The position numbers were made by a program, and so were the translations under genes. The notes beneath the pieces are model-generated. The model made no database searches, was not told where the DNA came from, and worked only from the letters and a program-made list of their open reading frames with translations. Below, in pieces: positions 48,214 to 57,546 of a stretch of DNA of 64,000 nt. The stretch's first letter is position 1; each line of letters starts with the position of its first letter. Source of the DNA: a virus; the IMG/VR virus record IMGVR_UViG_3300023063_000001, positions 1 through 64,000 of that record; one strand, given 5' to 3'.

Positions 48214-49236
48214 TTACACATGCACGGTTCCTTTTATAATTACTTTTTCGACGGCCCCTTGTAGGGTTGCATCAAATAAGAAGTCACCGGCAATACGTTG
48301 CAGACGTTGGTTCTCCGGGATGTCACTCACTCTTGGGACCGTGATTGTGTAGGTACTATAAGCACCATTGGTCACACCAAGAGCTAGTACAGAACGCATC
48401 TGAGCTTCAACCAAAGCAAATCCTGCATCGGTGTACGGAACTTTAGGCTTGCGAACCAACATACCAAATACTGACTCTTGCATACGGGCAATCGTCCAAA
48501 ACACAATGATCTGTTGATCAATTTTTGTGCCATCTGCCATCATATTATGCCGAGTGATGTTTACCCCTGCAATAGTGATATAGTAGGACATGTTCTTACT
48601 TTCTAGGTTAGTGCGAGCAGTCTTCGAAAGATTGTCTGCTGGGACACCTTCAAGAGTCTTAAATTCCCAAGTGTTAGCACCCGGAGTATAAGTCAACTGG
48701 CTGCCTACCCATGCAGCTTCTGGATAATATGTATCTGCTGCTGTGTGGAAAGTGGTGCTTGTTTGGTCATAACCCAAGGCTTTAAGCTGGGCACCAATAT
48801 CTGTTGTAGTCACTGCAAGGGCTGTAGCATCTTGGGTAGATGTGAAATATACTTTGTTAACCGTTGCAATATAACCAGCCATGGCCAGAACATCAGCAGG
48901 AACGTGTGTACCAGCAACCAAAGCAAACCAAGTACTGTTTTCAGCATCTACGGCTGTCAAGGCTTGTAGCCAAGTTTCTGTAGTTGGTACTTTACGCCCA
49001 ATCACTACAGTATTAGGAGATTGATCCTGACCAAAAATTGCTTCTGCCATTGTTAGAACAAGAGGAGCATTGAAGTCTTCAACAACCTCAGCGTAAGAGG
49101 AATAGGTACGAGTACGTGAATCAGTCCAATCCGTAAATTCGGCTAGAATTAGGGGGATCGTAAATGAAGCCGTGGTGATAGTTTCTGTCTGAGCACTGAT
49201 GCTGACAGAAACTACATCATCTAGCATATTAGCCAT
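48214..49236 (-). CDS. Tail sheath protein, DUF3383-type (340 aa)
   Basis: 340 aa. N-terminal VVSVSISAQTETITTASFTI PLILAEF and the C-terminal beta pattern LQRIAGDFLFDATLQGAVEK with IIKGTVHV match DUF3383, the sheath of a compact class of contractile tails. Precedes the tube gene on the transcript. Confidence 0.85.
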   Translation of the reverse strand: MANMLDDVVSVSISAQTETITTASFTIPLILAEFTDWTDSRTRTYSSYAEVVEDFNAPLVLTMAEAIFGQDQSPNTVVIGRKVPTTETWLQALTAVDAENSTWFALVAGTHVPADVLAMAGYIATVNKVYFTSTQDATALAVTTTDIGAQLKALGYDQTSTTFHTAADTYYPEAAWVGSQLTYTPGANTWEFKTLEGVPADNLSKTARTNLESKNMSYYITIAGVNITRHNMMADGTKIDQQIIVFWTIARMQESVFGMLVRKPKVPYTDAGFALVEAQMRSVLALGVTNGAYSTYTITVPRVSDIPENQRLQRIAGDFLFDATLQGAVEKVIIKGTVHV

Positions 49237-49244
49237 TTATTATT

Positions 49245-49778
49245 TTATCCTATGCTTTCTGGGATTTCATAACGATCACCCGTGTTTTGATTTACGATTT
49301 TTACTTGTTTAATGTAATCCACAGATTGCTGCGTTATATACGCATAACTGAAAGTTACATCTTGAATAAAAGTTTGTATATATTTTGTATCACGAACTTG
49401 AGGAGCATTCCTGATAGATGATGTTCTCATCTTACCTAGATTATTCTCATTCATTCGTTCCCTATATATAGGGCTATTAAATCTTTGGGCAAAGTCATGA
49501 GCAAGATCACCTGCTGTACTTCCCTTGAAAGTAAACTGTACTTGAGCTTCATAGTTAGCAATAATATTTAAAAAGAAACTGTCACTATCTAGAGCAGTTT
49601 CAGAAGCTAGACTACTAACTTGCTCTCTCCCTATCTGATCAATACTAAGAATATGCATTCCTACATAAGGATCTGTAGGCTCTGTTCCACCACCATACAT
49701 CCAAATAACTTGTGATGTTGGGAACATAAAAGAAATAGTGTTATAAAGAGCACTTCTTAACTCTGTGTATGCAGCCAT
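49245..49778 (-). CDS. Neck / tail terminator-like protein (177 aa)
   Basis: 177 aa. Pattern WMYGGGTEPTDPYVGMHILS ... GDLAHDFAQRF fits the LIC_12616-like neck/terminator family located before the sheath. Probably caps the tail at the neck. Confidence 0.65.
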   Translation of the reverse strand: MAAYTELRSALYNTISFMFPTSQVIWMYGGGTEPTDPYVGMHILSIDQIGREQVSSLASETALDSDSFFLNIIANYEAQVQFTFKGSTAGDLAHDFAQRFNSPIYRERMNENNLGKMRTSSIRNAPQVRDTKYIQTFIQDVTFSYAYITQQSVDYIKQVKIVNQNTGDRYEIPESIG

Positions 49779-49801
49779 TGGTGCTCCTTACTGGTTATTC
49801 A

Positions 49802-50287
49802 TCAAGACTTTCCTACCTCAAAAGACACGTTGTCTATGAGTTCGTGTGTTTTTACTAGGGGATTATTAAAACCTTTTAACTGTATAGTTATACGGGAGTT
49901 GGGCGGTGTATCCCAAGCATCCATAGTACTCTGTAAGGCTTTTACAAAGGCAGGACCAAGCATGTTGTATGCTTTTAAAGCTGTGTCACCACTCACAACA
50001 GCATTGATAAGAGCTTTAAAGTTGGTAGCCGCTTTATCAGTCTTCATGTAGTCTCTAAACCCTACACGCATGAAAGGTCTAGGTGGTGTATAAGTTCCGG
50101 GGAAAGCAGCACCTGCACCGTTAACATGCCCATCTTCATTGAGGCTGGCCACAAATGCATGTGGGAGGTTATCGTTGTCTGGCCCATAATGGGTATTGAA
50201 CCAACCTATACGAAGCTCTGTACTCTCTAAAGTGAGTAGCTGTTTCTTTAGTTTATCCCAACCACTTTTATCAACTGTATAGTCCAT
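49802..50287 (-). CDS. Tail completion / neck protein, HK97 gp10-like (161 aa)
   Basis: 161 aa. WDKLKKQLLTLESTELRIGW ... FPGTYTPPRPFMRVGFRDYM is the PPRPF-type pattern of HK97 gp10-like and gp22-like neck proteins. Function: head-tail joining. Confidence 0.7.
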   Translation of the reverse strand: MDYTVDKSGWDKLKKQLLTLESTELRIGWFNTHYGPDNDNLPHAFVASLNEDGHVNGAGAAFPGTYTPPRPFMRVGFRDYMKTDKAATNFKALINAVVSGDTALKAYNMLGPAFVKALQSTMDAWDTPPNSRITIQLKGFNNPLVKTHELIDNVSFEVGKS

Positions 50288-50295
50288 AAAACACC

Positions 50296-50670
50296 TCAGT
50301 TGGGAGAAAGTTCTACTCTTGCAGCACGGCCTTCATAGTGATCACGGATTTGCATAGTCCAAACACTAGTTGCCATAATCTCGTAAAGATCACCATTCCA
50401 TGAGAATCTATCGGCCCCGTATTGCCCTTCTTTCTTTGATCTAATCAGATCAGATGTAAACACCCACATCCAACTTTTAGTTCTATCAGCTTCAGGAAGG
50501 AGCATCACTTGATAATCAGAGAAGGGGTGGATATTGGCATTGATAGTTACATCTTGCTCTACTCCTTCCACCCAATTACCATTTACATAACTACCTAAAG
50601 CATGACGTTGAATAGTGACAGGGACGTTATTAACCAAAGAAAAACTTGCAGTAGTCATCGTATGTACCAC
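50296..50670 (-). CDS. Head-closure-like protein (about 120 aa)
   Basis: About 120 aa (start MTTASFSLVNNVPVTIQRHA at 50658 likely). RSKKEGQYGADRFSWNGDLY and FTSDLIRSKKE suggest a small SPP1 gp16-like head-closure or connector beta protein. Overlaps the DUF4054 gene end. Confidence 0.6.
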   Translation of the reverse strand: MVHTMTTASFSLVNNVPVTIQRHALGSYVNGNWVEGVEQDVTINANIHPFSDYQVMLLPEADRTKSWMWVFTSDLIRSKKEGQYGADRFSWNGDLYEIMATSVWTMQIRDHYEGRAARVELSPN

Positions 50671-51128
50671 AACGGCAAGTCAGGAACACCATAACGAAAG
50701 CGATCTAGCCAACCATAAGGAGAGCAACCATCCATCTCTACTTGTTGAGTTGTGTTGACGAGATTACCTTGATAACCACTGCGATCATATTGATTAGAAC
50801 GAACATCTTCTCTATCAATACCAGCAGCATAAGGCATTAAACTACCAAGCCCCAATGTAGGGTTTGATGTAATATTAGAAAGAAGAAGTTTATACCACTC
50901 AATGGCATTGCTCCAAACTTCATAATGTCCTGCTGTTTCACGGATGATAGACTTATTCTTAGCAAGGTCAGCAAGCAAAGCATACAAGGCAAATATAGTT
51001 GCTTGCCTTACACTCTGACCACCCATATCCAAGAAGTATTGGATTTCATCATCAATGAATGTGAAAGGGGCTGTGCTATCACCTATAAAAATTCTAACAC
51101 CCTGTATTGGAGTCAACATGGATGCCAT
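50655..51128 (-). CDS. DUF4054 head-tail connector (157 aa)
   Basis: 157 aa. PIQGVRIFIGDSTAPFTFID DEIQYFLDMGG and FALYALLADLAKNKSIIRET match the helical DUF4054 head-tail connector, analogous to HK97 gp6. Sits downstream of capsid genes. Confidence 0.8.
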   Translation of the reverse strand: MASMLTPIQGVRIFIGDSTAPFTFIDDEIQYFLDMGGQSVRQATIFALYALLADLAKNKSIIRETAGHYEVWSNAIEWYKLLLSNITSNPTLGLGSLMPYAAGIDREDVRSNQYDRSGYQGNLVNTTQQVEMDGCSPYGWLDRFRYGVPDLPLWYIR

Positions 51129-51137
51129 TTCAAATCC

Positions 51138-51434
51138 TTACGCTTTAATAGCGCGAATAATTTCATTGAGCTTATCAGCGATTGCAACGCTTGATGTTGA
51201 GCTTGTATCTTCAAACTCTTCAATACTAATCAAAGCTGCATACTTAACCCAAACAGCTTTCTTAACTTCTTCTTGCACTTTAGCTTTAACCCAGTCATAG
51301 TCAACTGAATCATCTGGAACATCTACAGTGTTGTTAATAGTTGTATCATTGATCACGATTTCAAGTTGGTCAATAAGGTCATTAACAGCAGAAGTAGGGC
51401 CAGCAAAACGACTTGGTTTAGTAAACCGTGGCAT
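51138..51434 (-). CDS. Small head-region protein (98 aa)
   Basis: 98 aa, basic N terminus (MPRFTKPSRFAGPTSAVNDL) and an otherwise acidic helical body (YDWVKAKVQEEVKKAVWVKY). Lies between capsid and connector genes. Function unknown; perhaps a capsid-associated or connector accessory. Confidence 0.65.
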   Translation of the reverse strand: MPRFTKPSRFAGPTSAVNDLIDQLEIVINDTTINNTVDVPDDSVDYDWVKAKVQEEVKKAVWVKYAALISIEEFEDTSSTSSVAIADKLNEIIRAIKA

Positions 51435-51459
51435 ATCTATTCCTCACATTTAGAGAATA

Positions 51460-51479
51460 AGGGGTCAGTTAAGACCCCT
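51460..51479 (-). terminator. Hairpin after the major capsid gene
   Basis: Minus-strand AGGGGTC, TTAACT loop, GACCCCT, then TATTCT; likely a partial terminator or RNA-end stabiliser behind the highest-expressed gene. Confidence 0.65.
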
Positions 51480-51495
51480 ATAAAACTCACTTATA

Positions 51496-52569
51496 TTAAG
51501 CGAGGTACAGACGTACTATGGCTTGTGGTCTAAGTACTGCGTTCAGCATGTTGGACTCAGACATGATTTCGATCTTGTCCATCTTGTCGCCCATGTACTC
51601 AGCGTAGTACTGAGACTGACCAACAGTGTTAACTGAAGGGAAAGTCAGAGCAGGAGCGTAGTAGGTCTGGAACATATCAGTCACACCCAATGGGAATGCA
51701 TAAGCATCGCCAGCAGGAATGAAAGGCTGTACAGCACCGTTTTGGTCGGTGTAAGTACCACGATATTCAACGAAGGTGATACCACCAAAGGTGAACACTT
51801 GATAACGAGCGTCAAGACCCATTGCACCAGTAGCCAGACGGTTAACCAAAGGATCTTGGTCACGGCGGAAGTACTTGTATACTTCGGTGATGTAAGGGTT
51901 GGTGATTAGAGCTTGGAACCAAGTTGGGGAACACAGAACAACAAAGTTTTCAACTACTTGACCATTCAACAGACCATCTTGTACAGCGGAGATGATTTGG
52001 TTGGTATAGGTCAGGGGATCGGTGTTAACGTTGGTGAGAGTGGTTGGAATCTCAGTACGGGTAACGCCAAACTCGGTGTAGTAGTTGATGGTGTTGCCGT
52101 AGGTGGTGGCCATAGTACCACTTGGAGCATATACGCTACCTGAAGTGATAATCTGCATACGCGCTACTTCTGCAAGGTTGGCATAGCGCTGACGCAGGTT
52201 AGCCATCTTACGAAGACGTACAGTAGCTTGGGTTTCCAGTTCCAGACCTTGGGCAAAGTTAGTCCAAGAGATGATACCTTGAAGGTCACGCGGGGTGATT
52301 TCAGTATCAAGTGGGAAGTGAGGAATCTTGAAAGGCATAACACCACGCTTTGAAGGCTTCAGAGCGGAGTTACGTTCATCCCAGTTGCGGTCAACAGGCA
52401 AGCCATCAACTTCAGTGAGGGCACTAACCAAAACGGTGTCTTGGGTAACGCCTTGCTCATTGAACAGGCCCATGGTGTTGAGAAGACCCCAGTGGTTTGG
52501 GATGTTCAGAAGTTGTTGTGTTAGTTCGGCAACCCGACCAGTGTTGTTGGGTAGAAAAGCAATAGCCAT
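51496..52569 (-). CDS. Major capsid protein, lambda E-type (357 aa)
   Basis: 357 aa. The N terminus (MAIAFLPNNTGRVAELTQQL), the conserved VMPFKIPHFPLDTEITPRDL and the C-terminal MDKIEIMSESNMLNAVLRPQ match the phage capsid E family (HK97 fold). The gene is richer in GC and less variable in codon choice than its neighbours, as expected for a very highly expressed gene. Followed by a hairpin at 51460. Confidence 0.9.
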   Translation of the reverse strand: MAIAFLPNNTGRVAELTQQLLNIPNHWGLLNTMGLFNEQGVTQDTVLVSALTEVDGLPVDRNWDERNSALKPSKRGVMPFKIPHFPLDTEITPRDLQGIISWTNFAQGLELETQATVRLRKMANLRQRYANLAEVARMQIITSGSVYAPSGTMATTYGNTINYYTEFGVTRTEIPTTLTNVNTDPLTYTNQIISAVQDGLLNGQVVENFVVLCSPTWFQALITNPYITEVYKYFRRDQDPLVNRLATGAMGLDARYQVFTFGGITFVEYRGTYTDQNGAVQPFIPAGDAYAFPLGVTDMFQTYYAPALTFPSVNTVGQSQYYAEYMGDKMDKIEIMSESNMLNAVLRPQAIVRLYLA

Positions 52570-52597
52570 AGTATTTAGACTCTCTGATTAATTGTTA

Positions 52598-53017
52598 TTA
52601 GTAAGCAGTTTCAACAAGCACACCCTGAAGTTCCAGCAGACCACGAAGGGTCACAATCTGAGGGGCAGTGAGTTGAGTGTTGTTAGCTTTAATCAGGAAG
52701 TCAGAAAGAATGACTCCGCCACGAACGAAAGCAACAGCAGGGGTAGCGGTGGCAGCAACAATGTTCCAAGTGGAACGGAAGCTATAACGATCACCAAACA
52801 CTACAGCGAAACGAGCACCGGTAGCAGTGAGGTCAGCAGCAACTACCAAGTGGTAGGAAACACCAGCATCGGTGGAAGCAACAACAGTACCCAGCGGGAT
52901 AGCTTGTGCAGCAACAAAGTTAAGGCTGATAACTTTGCGAGCATAGCCAATGCTTGGTTCGTGTTCGTGTTGTACTAGGTCGCCAAGGACATAGAAGGTT
53001 TGATCTAGAAATGCCAT
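52598..53017 (-). CDS. Head decoration protein, lambda D-like (139 aa)
   Basis: 139 aa. AIPLGTVVASTDAGVSYHLV VAADLTATGARFAVVF and VAFVRGGVILSDFL match the lambda gpD/P21 SHP-type trimeric decoration proteins that stabilise expanded heads. Adjacent to the capsid gene. Confidence 0.8.
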   Translation of the reverse strand: MAFLDQTFYVLGDLVQHEHEPSIGYARKVISLNFVAAQAIPLGTVVASTDAGVSYHLVVAADLTATGARFAVVFGDRYSFRSTWNIVAATATPAVAFVRGGVILSDFLIKANNTQLTAPQIVTLRGLLELQGVLVETAY

Positions 53018-53034
53018 TAGGAAGATTCCTCGTC

Positions 53035-53487
53035 TTATTTAGTTTTTGTTTTAAATTGTTCAGCGATCAACTTTGCGAGATGATCTTCCATTGCTGGTGT
53101 AACAGCAGTGTCTACAACAGTGTCAGCACCCATTTCTTTAAACAGAGATGAATCACCAATCACTTTATTGCTCATTTCATGGCTAGCTACAACAGCGTCC
53201 ATCTGAGCATCTGACAAACCATCAAGAGAGGCGAGCAGGGTTTTAGCTGCTTCATCACCAAGGACGGCTGAAAGTTTAGCGGTGCGAGCTTCTACAATAA
53301 CAACTTTAGCAGCTAGTTCAGCAGTTTCTTTTTCTGCTTTGAACTGAGCTACAAATTCATTTGCTTCAGCAAGTTTAGCTTGAAGATCTACAACACCAGA
53401 AAGGGCTAGTTGCATTTCTTGTTCTTTAGTTTGAAAAGCTAGCTGAAGTGCGGACAATTCCGACTTAGCGAGTTCTAGTTCGTTCAT
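53035..53487 (-). CDS. Nested scaffold protein (150 aa)
   Basis: In-frame ATG at 53487 (MNELELAKSELSALQL) has GGAGAG 8 nt upstream (GGAGAGTTTCGAC), and is placed exactly where the protease domain ends and the coiled coil begins. By analogy with lambda Nu3 it should yield free scaffold. Confidence 0.65.
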   Translation of the reverse strand: MNELELAKSELSALQLAFQTKEQEMQLALSGVVDLQAKLAEANEFVAQFKAEKETAELAAKVVIVEARTAKLSAVLGDEAAKTLLASLDGLSDAQMDAVVASHEMSNKVIGDSSLFKEMGADTVVDTAVTPAMEDHLAKLIAEQFKTKTK

Positions 53488-54426
53488 GTCGAAACTCTCC
53501 AGAGACACTGATGTGTCTACGTTCTTGGTCATTTTAAATAGTTTGTCTTTTAGCATTGAAGAATCATTTCCTTTATTGCTTTGGGCTGTATCTGCTAAGT
53601 ATTCGTAAAAATCCTCGATGGACATTACCTTATCTGCTAGACCAAGCTTCAAAGCGTCTCCGGAGAGAAACGTCTTTGCTTCTGTGGCTCTAACTGCTTC
53701 TACAGAAATGCTGCGATTCTCAGCAACAAACTCTGTAAAACTGTCGTAGAGAATATCTACTTTTGATTGAATATCTTCTAAGAATGCAGGTTTGAAAGAT
53801 CCGTCATTTGCAAATGGGGTCTTGGATGCACCTGCCGTAATAAAGGTACGTTCATAACCTTCTTTCTCAAGAGCTTTACTATCATTAATTAACTGAACAA
53901 CTACACCAATACTGCCTATATCACTTTGAACATTAGTAATAATTTGATCAGAAATAGCTGTAAGAGCATAGGCGGCGCTGGCACTTAAACCATCTACATA
54001 GCTTAATATCGTGACATCGTTGGCTTGTGCATAAGCTTTGATATAGTTAGCTGCATCAAACAAACCGTAAGCTGAGCCTCCACCACTATCAACCATGAAT
54101 GCAATAGTCTTTGCACCATTATCAACTAGATAAGTAAAGTCAGCTTTAAGGTTCTGATAGCTAGTACCACCACAATCCATTCCCATCATTGTAACGGGTT
54201 TATCTGTAAGTGGGCCTTGGATGTCCATAACGGCTACACCAAGATCAGAGTTAAATGAATAGCGGTTTGTAACTTTGTTTGAAGGGCTGTCTTCATCGTC
54301 ATCTAGTTTAAAATCACTAGCTTCACGACTGTCTAGATAATCCAAGACTGTTTCAAAGGATTGAAGATGCATCAAATGAGGAGTGTTAGACAGCTTCTCT
54401 TTAATACGTAAAAGTTGATGAGCCAT
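53035..54426 (-). CDS. Head maturation protease fused to scaffold (463 aa)
   Basis: 463 aa. The N-terminal part (about 65-260) is an S49/SppA-type serine protease: LGVAVMDIQGPLTDK, VDSGGGSAYGLFDAANYIKA, GLSASAAYALTAIS (catalytic Ser), DIGSIGVVVQ; the general-base Lys lies further on. The C-terminal part (about 315-463) is a helical scaffold (LAKSELSALQLAFQTKEQEM). An internal ATG at 53487 can make the scaffold alone, as lambda C/Nu3. It cleaves scaffold and portal during head assembly. Confidence 0.85.
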   Translation of the reverse strand: MAHQLLRIKEKLSNTPHLMHLQSFETVLDYLDSREASDFKLDDDEDSPSNKVTNRYSFNSDLGVAVMDIQGPLTDKPVTMMGMDCGGTSYQNLKADFTYLVDNGAKTIAFMVDSGGGSAYGLFDAANYIKAYAQANDVTILSYVDGLSASAAYALTAISDQIITNVQSDIGSIGVVVQLINDSKALEKEGYERTFITAGASKTPFANDGSFKPAFLEDIQSKVDILYDSFTEFVAENRSISVEAVRATEAKTFLSGDALKLGLADKVMSIEDFYEYLADTAQSNKGNDSSMLKDKLFKMTKNVDTSVSLESFDMNELELAKSELSALQLAFQTKEQEMQLALSGVVDLQAKLAEANEFVAQFKAEKETAELAAKVVIVEARTAKLSAVLGDEAAKTLLASLDGLSDAQMDAVVASHEMSNKVIGDSSLFKEMGADTVVDTAVTPAMEDHLAKLIAEQFKTKTK

Positions 54427-55947
54427 TTAATTTTCCTTATTTGAAGTAGATGAGTCTCCAGAGCTACCCGTTGCACTACCCGTACCTGAGGGAAGACCAG
54501 CCGCCAACCCTTCACCACTGGAACTGTCTGCTGGACCTAGAAGCTCATTAAGATCATCCTGACTCATATCCTCATCCACACGATCTGGAAGACCAATAAT
54601 CTCAGCAATGTAGTTAATGTTCTTAGGGGTAGGGGCTACAAGACCGACAGCTTTAGTTCGTTGCAAAGCGCTAGAGAGTGCGTCAATATCCGTGGCGTCC
54701 ACTTCACCATAGCAAAGCTTAGGCATATCTACAGGATTCCAACCATTAAGCTGTGCAAGCTGTTTAATCACATCATTATTGAATACATCTTGAATTTCCA
54801 TCAAGGCTGTTTCAACTCGTGTGGCTACAATGCTTGTCTTGTTATCAGCAAGGCTAAAAGAACCTGTATTGTTCTGACCCATCTTCAACACATCAGCAAA
54901 GAATGACATTAGAATTTCTGTTGAATACCTGTCAATGACAGCACCAACATCAAAGCTTTTAGCTCCCGTAACACCAGCCAACTCAAAGTTGAACATCTTG
55001 TTACCAGACTCATCATAGATGGTTGGAAGAATCAAACCCTCTTGTTCTTCACGATGTAAATTACGCATCACTTTCTTTAGGTATTCGTAGGTGGCTTTAT
55101 CAGAGTCAGAAGCACCTTCCACCATATATTGAACAGGGATAGAAAGAACTGGAAGCCCTCTCATATCCTTGCTTATACCAACAGCTTCAGCTTCTTCTAA
55201 CGCCTTCTTGAACTTCCACGATTCCCAACAATAGATAAGAGGACTTTCACCTGTTGGGCTATTCTTACGAGCGTTGGTTCTAAACAACATAAACTTTTCA
55301 CGGGGGATAAGAACTCCAGGTGAAATCTGTGTTGATTGAACAAACTGTGTAGTTGTTGGGTTATCTATGCCTGTGTTATTTACTTGCCACTGGCGAACAC
55401 CTGTTACATTACGATTGTTAGCATCCATTTCCCAACGAGCAATAGTTTCTTGACCACGACAATAAATACCTTTAAGACCAATCAACCCATCGTTGTAATA
55501 AGAGCCATTAATCTTTAATCTTTTTCTAAAAACCTTTTCACAGAGCGAAAATCCGTAAGTGTTAAAAGAAATAATCTCTTTAATTGTTTGAAAGAAACTT
55601 GTATCTAAGTCTTCAAAAAATACTTCTTCTAGAAACTTCTTTTTAGCTTTCTGATCTGGTGTGGCATTGTGAGGAACATCAAAGCTCCACTTAGTCTTGC
55701 TAATCATTGTTTCAACAAGCTGAATAGCAGAACTTACTGTTGCATCTTTACGCATCTGTTTAAATGTGTAAATGCATTGTGGCCATTGCAATTCTTGTCT
55801 GTAGCCATCTAGGATATTGTTTCCTAGTTCTACACCCGGTTGACCAGATTCAGTGAACTTGAGACGTGGGATTGTAGAATCCGTTCCCGTTGTTAATGTC
55901 GGCAACTCTGTAGTTGCCCCCACAGGAGCCTTTTTTGTTGCTGCCAT
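54427..55947 (-). CDS. Portal protein, DUF935/Mu gp29-type (506 aa)
   Basis: 506 aa. MFRTNARKNSPTGESPLIYC WESW, LDTSFFQTIKEIISFNTYGF and the C-terminal NDVIKQLAQLNGWNPVDMPK are typical of DUF935 portals. It forms the dodecameric DNA gate. The N terminus is disordered, the C terminus Ser/Gly-rich. Starts 12 nt after the terminase stop. Confidence 0.88.
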   Translation of the reverse strand: MAATKKAPVGATTELPTLTTGTDSTIPRLKFTESGQPGVELGNNILDGYRQELQWPQCIYTFKQMRKDATVSSAIQLVETMISKTKWSFDVPHNATPDQKAKKKFLEEVFFEDLDTSFFQTIKEIISFNTYGFSLCEKVFRKRLKINGSYYNDGLIGLKGIYCRGQETIARWEMDANNRNVTGVRQWQVNNTGIDNPTTTQFVQSTQISPGVLIPREKFMLFRTNARKNSPTGESPLIYCWESWKFKKALEEAEAVGISKDMRGLPVLSIPVQYMVEGASDSDKATYEYLKKVMRNLHREEQEGLILPTIYDESGNKMFNFELAGVTGAKSFDVGAVIDRYSTEILMSFFADVLKMGQNNTGSFSLADNKTSIVATRVETALMEIQDVFNNDVIKQLAQLNGWNPVDMPKLCYGEVDATDIDALSSALQRTKAVGLVAPTPKNINYIAEIIGLPDRVDEDMSQDDLNELLGPADSSSGEGLAAGLPSGTGSATGSSGDSSTSNKEN

Positions 55948-55959
55948 TTTGGCTCCTAA

Positions 55960-57546
55960 TTAACGGATGTTGTTGAGAGGGTTACTGGTTCTTTCGAAAC
56001 CAAAAGATTGCATGCCGGAGAGGAAGTTTGGTACAGTGCGTTTGGATGCTACAGCTTCGAAGGCATCCGAGCACGCATCACATAAATCATCGTGACCTGC
56101 CTCGCCACTACGACGGGTTCCATCAAACACCTCCACTTGATTGTAAAAAAAGGATAAATCATTGGTTACCCCGTTTTCAAAATCAGTAGCACAATTCTTT
56201 AGAATCTTCATACCACCGTTCATTACAATAGATGCAAAAGGCTTAAACCTATCAGCTTTTTTACCTTGTGCCCTTAACTGTCTGCACATAAAACCGGCTG
56301 ATGAAATATCCCTAGATAAGACACTGTTTGTAAACTTAGCCCCAGGGCCTGGGTCCAAAGGGATAATTATATCTGTCCTTTTCCCATCTTGATAAGCAGC
56401 TTCAAGGATAAAAGGTAGCCACTCTCCCGGAAGAATACGAGTCTGCTTGATGTCATGAATAAAATAAGTACCATCTTTGAGGCGACTCATTTTCACTGAA
56501 ACTGTATAGTCCGGAGAACTGTTCTTTTCACTTTTCTTGGAAAAGGCAAAATCATAAGCGCGGACTGTGCAATCAATGTCTGTCCAAGCGGGTTCTTGAC
56601 TTTCTTCAATGAACCACTCGCGGCGCACCATGCCTGAACCTTCTTCGCGGGCCTCCCACGAGCCATAAAGAAGAATTTCTTTTTGTACGCGTGGCAATCC
56701 TTCAAGGAATGCTATATAATTATCTTCAATGTATGGGTTGTCATAAACAGATGCTGAAATCCAAGCAAACGAAAGAGGTTTAATTTGCTTCTTATCCGTA
56801 TCCGGCAACAAGTCGCCAAAGGAATCTCTTCGTCCATGTTTCTCAAACATCTGATCCCGAGATTCAGCCCAAATCATGTTGTTGCCGTCACGGATAAACC
56901 AGCGCACAACACCTTGTTTAGCTGGGTCAGGCCTGCCAAAGAACTCACTTCCCTCTGGATATAAGTACCACCCAACCCACTTCTTCACCCAGCTATCAGG
57001 CGAGGGGTTCATGGTAGCCCTCATCACCGGTTTCATTTCTGCTTTTGTACGAAGGCGGGACAAAATATAAAGAAATTGACTTTCTTCAAACTGACAAAGT
57101 TCGTCTAGGACCGCTGAACTAATTTGTGCCCCTTGAAAATTGCCCGTATCATCAACACTTTCAAAGTGCGTAAAGGACACTTCAGCTTTCTTTTCTAAAC
57201 CCTGCACCGGTCCAAAGTTAATCTTCATGTCCTTGATTCGAACACGAGCATTTTCATCAAAATCTTTATATAGGCTTTTAGCTTCGTCCCAAATTGCTCC
57301 GGGTTTAGTAAGCATGGGGGTTGTTCGGCGAATCACAATACCCTTATAATTAGGTAAGTGAATATATTTCATGTGATGAATAAGCGCGGCAAAAGTCTTC
57401 CCTCCGCCAGCTTGCCCCCCATAGAAGATTATATCAACTTCTTCACCTTCTTCTGTCGCATACTTACTACGTTTTCCTGTACCATCTCTTAGATTTAAGA
57501 AGAGGGCTTGAGGTCGGCTTGCGGGGGCAATAATTTGTCCTGACAT
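55960..57546 (-). CDS. terL: Terminase large subunit (528 aa)
   Basis: 528 aa. Walker A YGGQAGGGKTFAALIHH, motor arginine region RRTTPMLTKPG, Walker B SSAVLDELCQFE (acidic DE), then the RNase H-like nuclease with RAYDFAFSKK, IPLDPGPGAKF and GHDDLCDACSDAF supplying the metal ligands. It packages DNA into heads. The start ATG at 57546 follows GAGGAGTTTGA, which lies inside the C-terminal coding part of the HNH gene. Confidence 0.93.
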   Translation of the reverse strand: MSGQIIAPASRPQALFLNLRDGTGKRSKYATEEGEEVDIIFYGGQAGGGKTFAALIHHMKYIHLPNYKGIVIRRTTPMLTKPGAIWDEAKSLYKDFDENARVRIKDMKINFGPVQGLEKKAEVSFTHFESVDDTGNFQGAQISSAVLDELCQFEESQFLYILSRLRTKAEMKPVMRATMNPSPDSWVKKWVGWYLYPEGSEFFGRPDPAKQGVVRWFIRDGNNMIWAESRDQMFEKHGRRDSFGDLLPDTDKKQIKPLSFAWISASVYDNPYIEDNYIAFLEGLPRVQKEILLYGSWEAREEGSGMVRREWFIEESQEPAWTDIDCTVRAYDFAFSKKSEKNSSPDYTVSVKMSRLKDGTYFIHDIKQTRILPGEWLPFILEAAYQDGKRTDIIIPLDPGPGAKFTNSVLSRDISSAGFMCRQLRAQGKKADRFKPFASIVMNGGMKILKNCATDFENGVTNDLSFFYNQVEVFDGTRRSGEAGHDDLCDACSDAFEAVASKRTVPNFLSGMQSFGFERTSNPLNNIR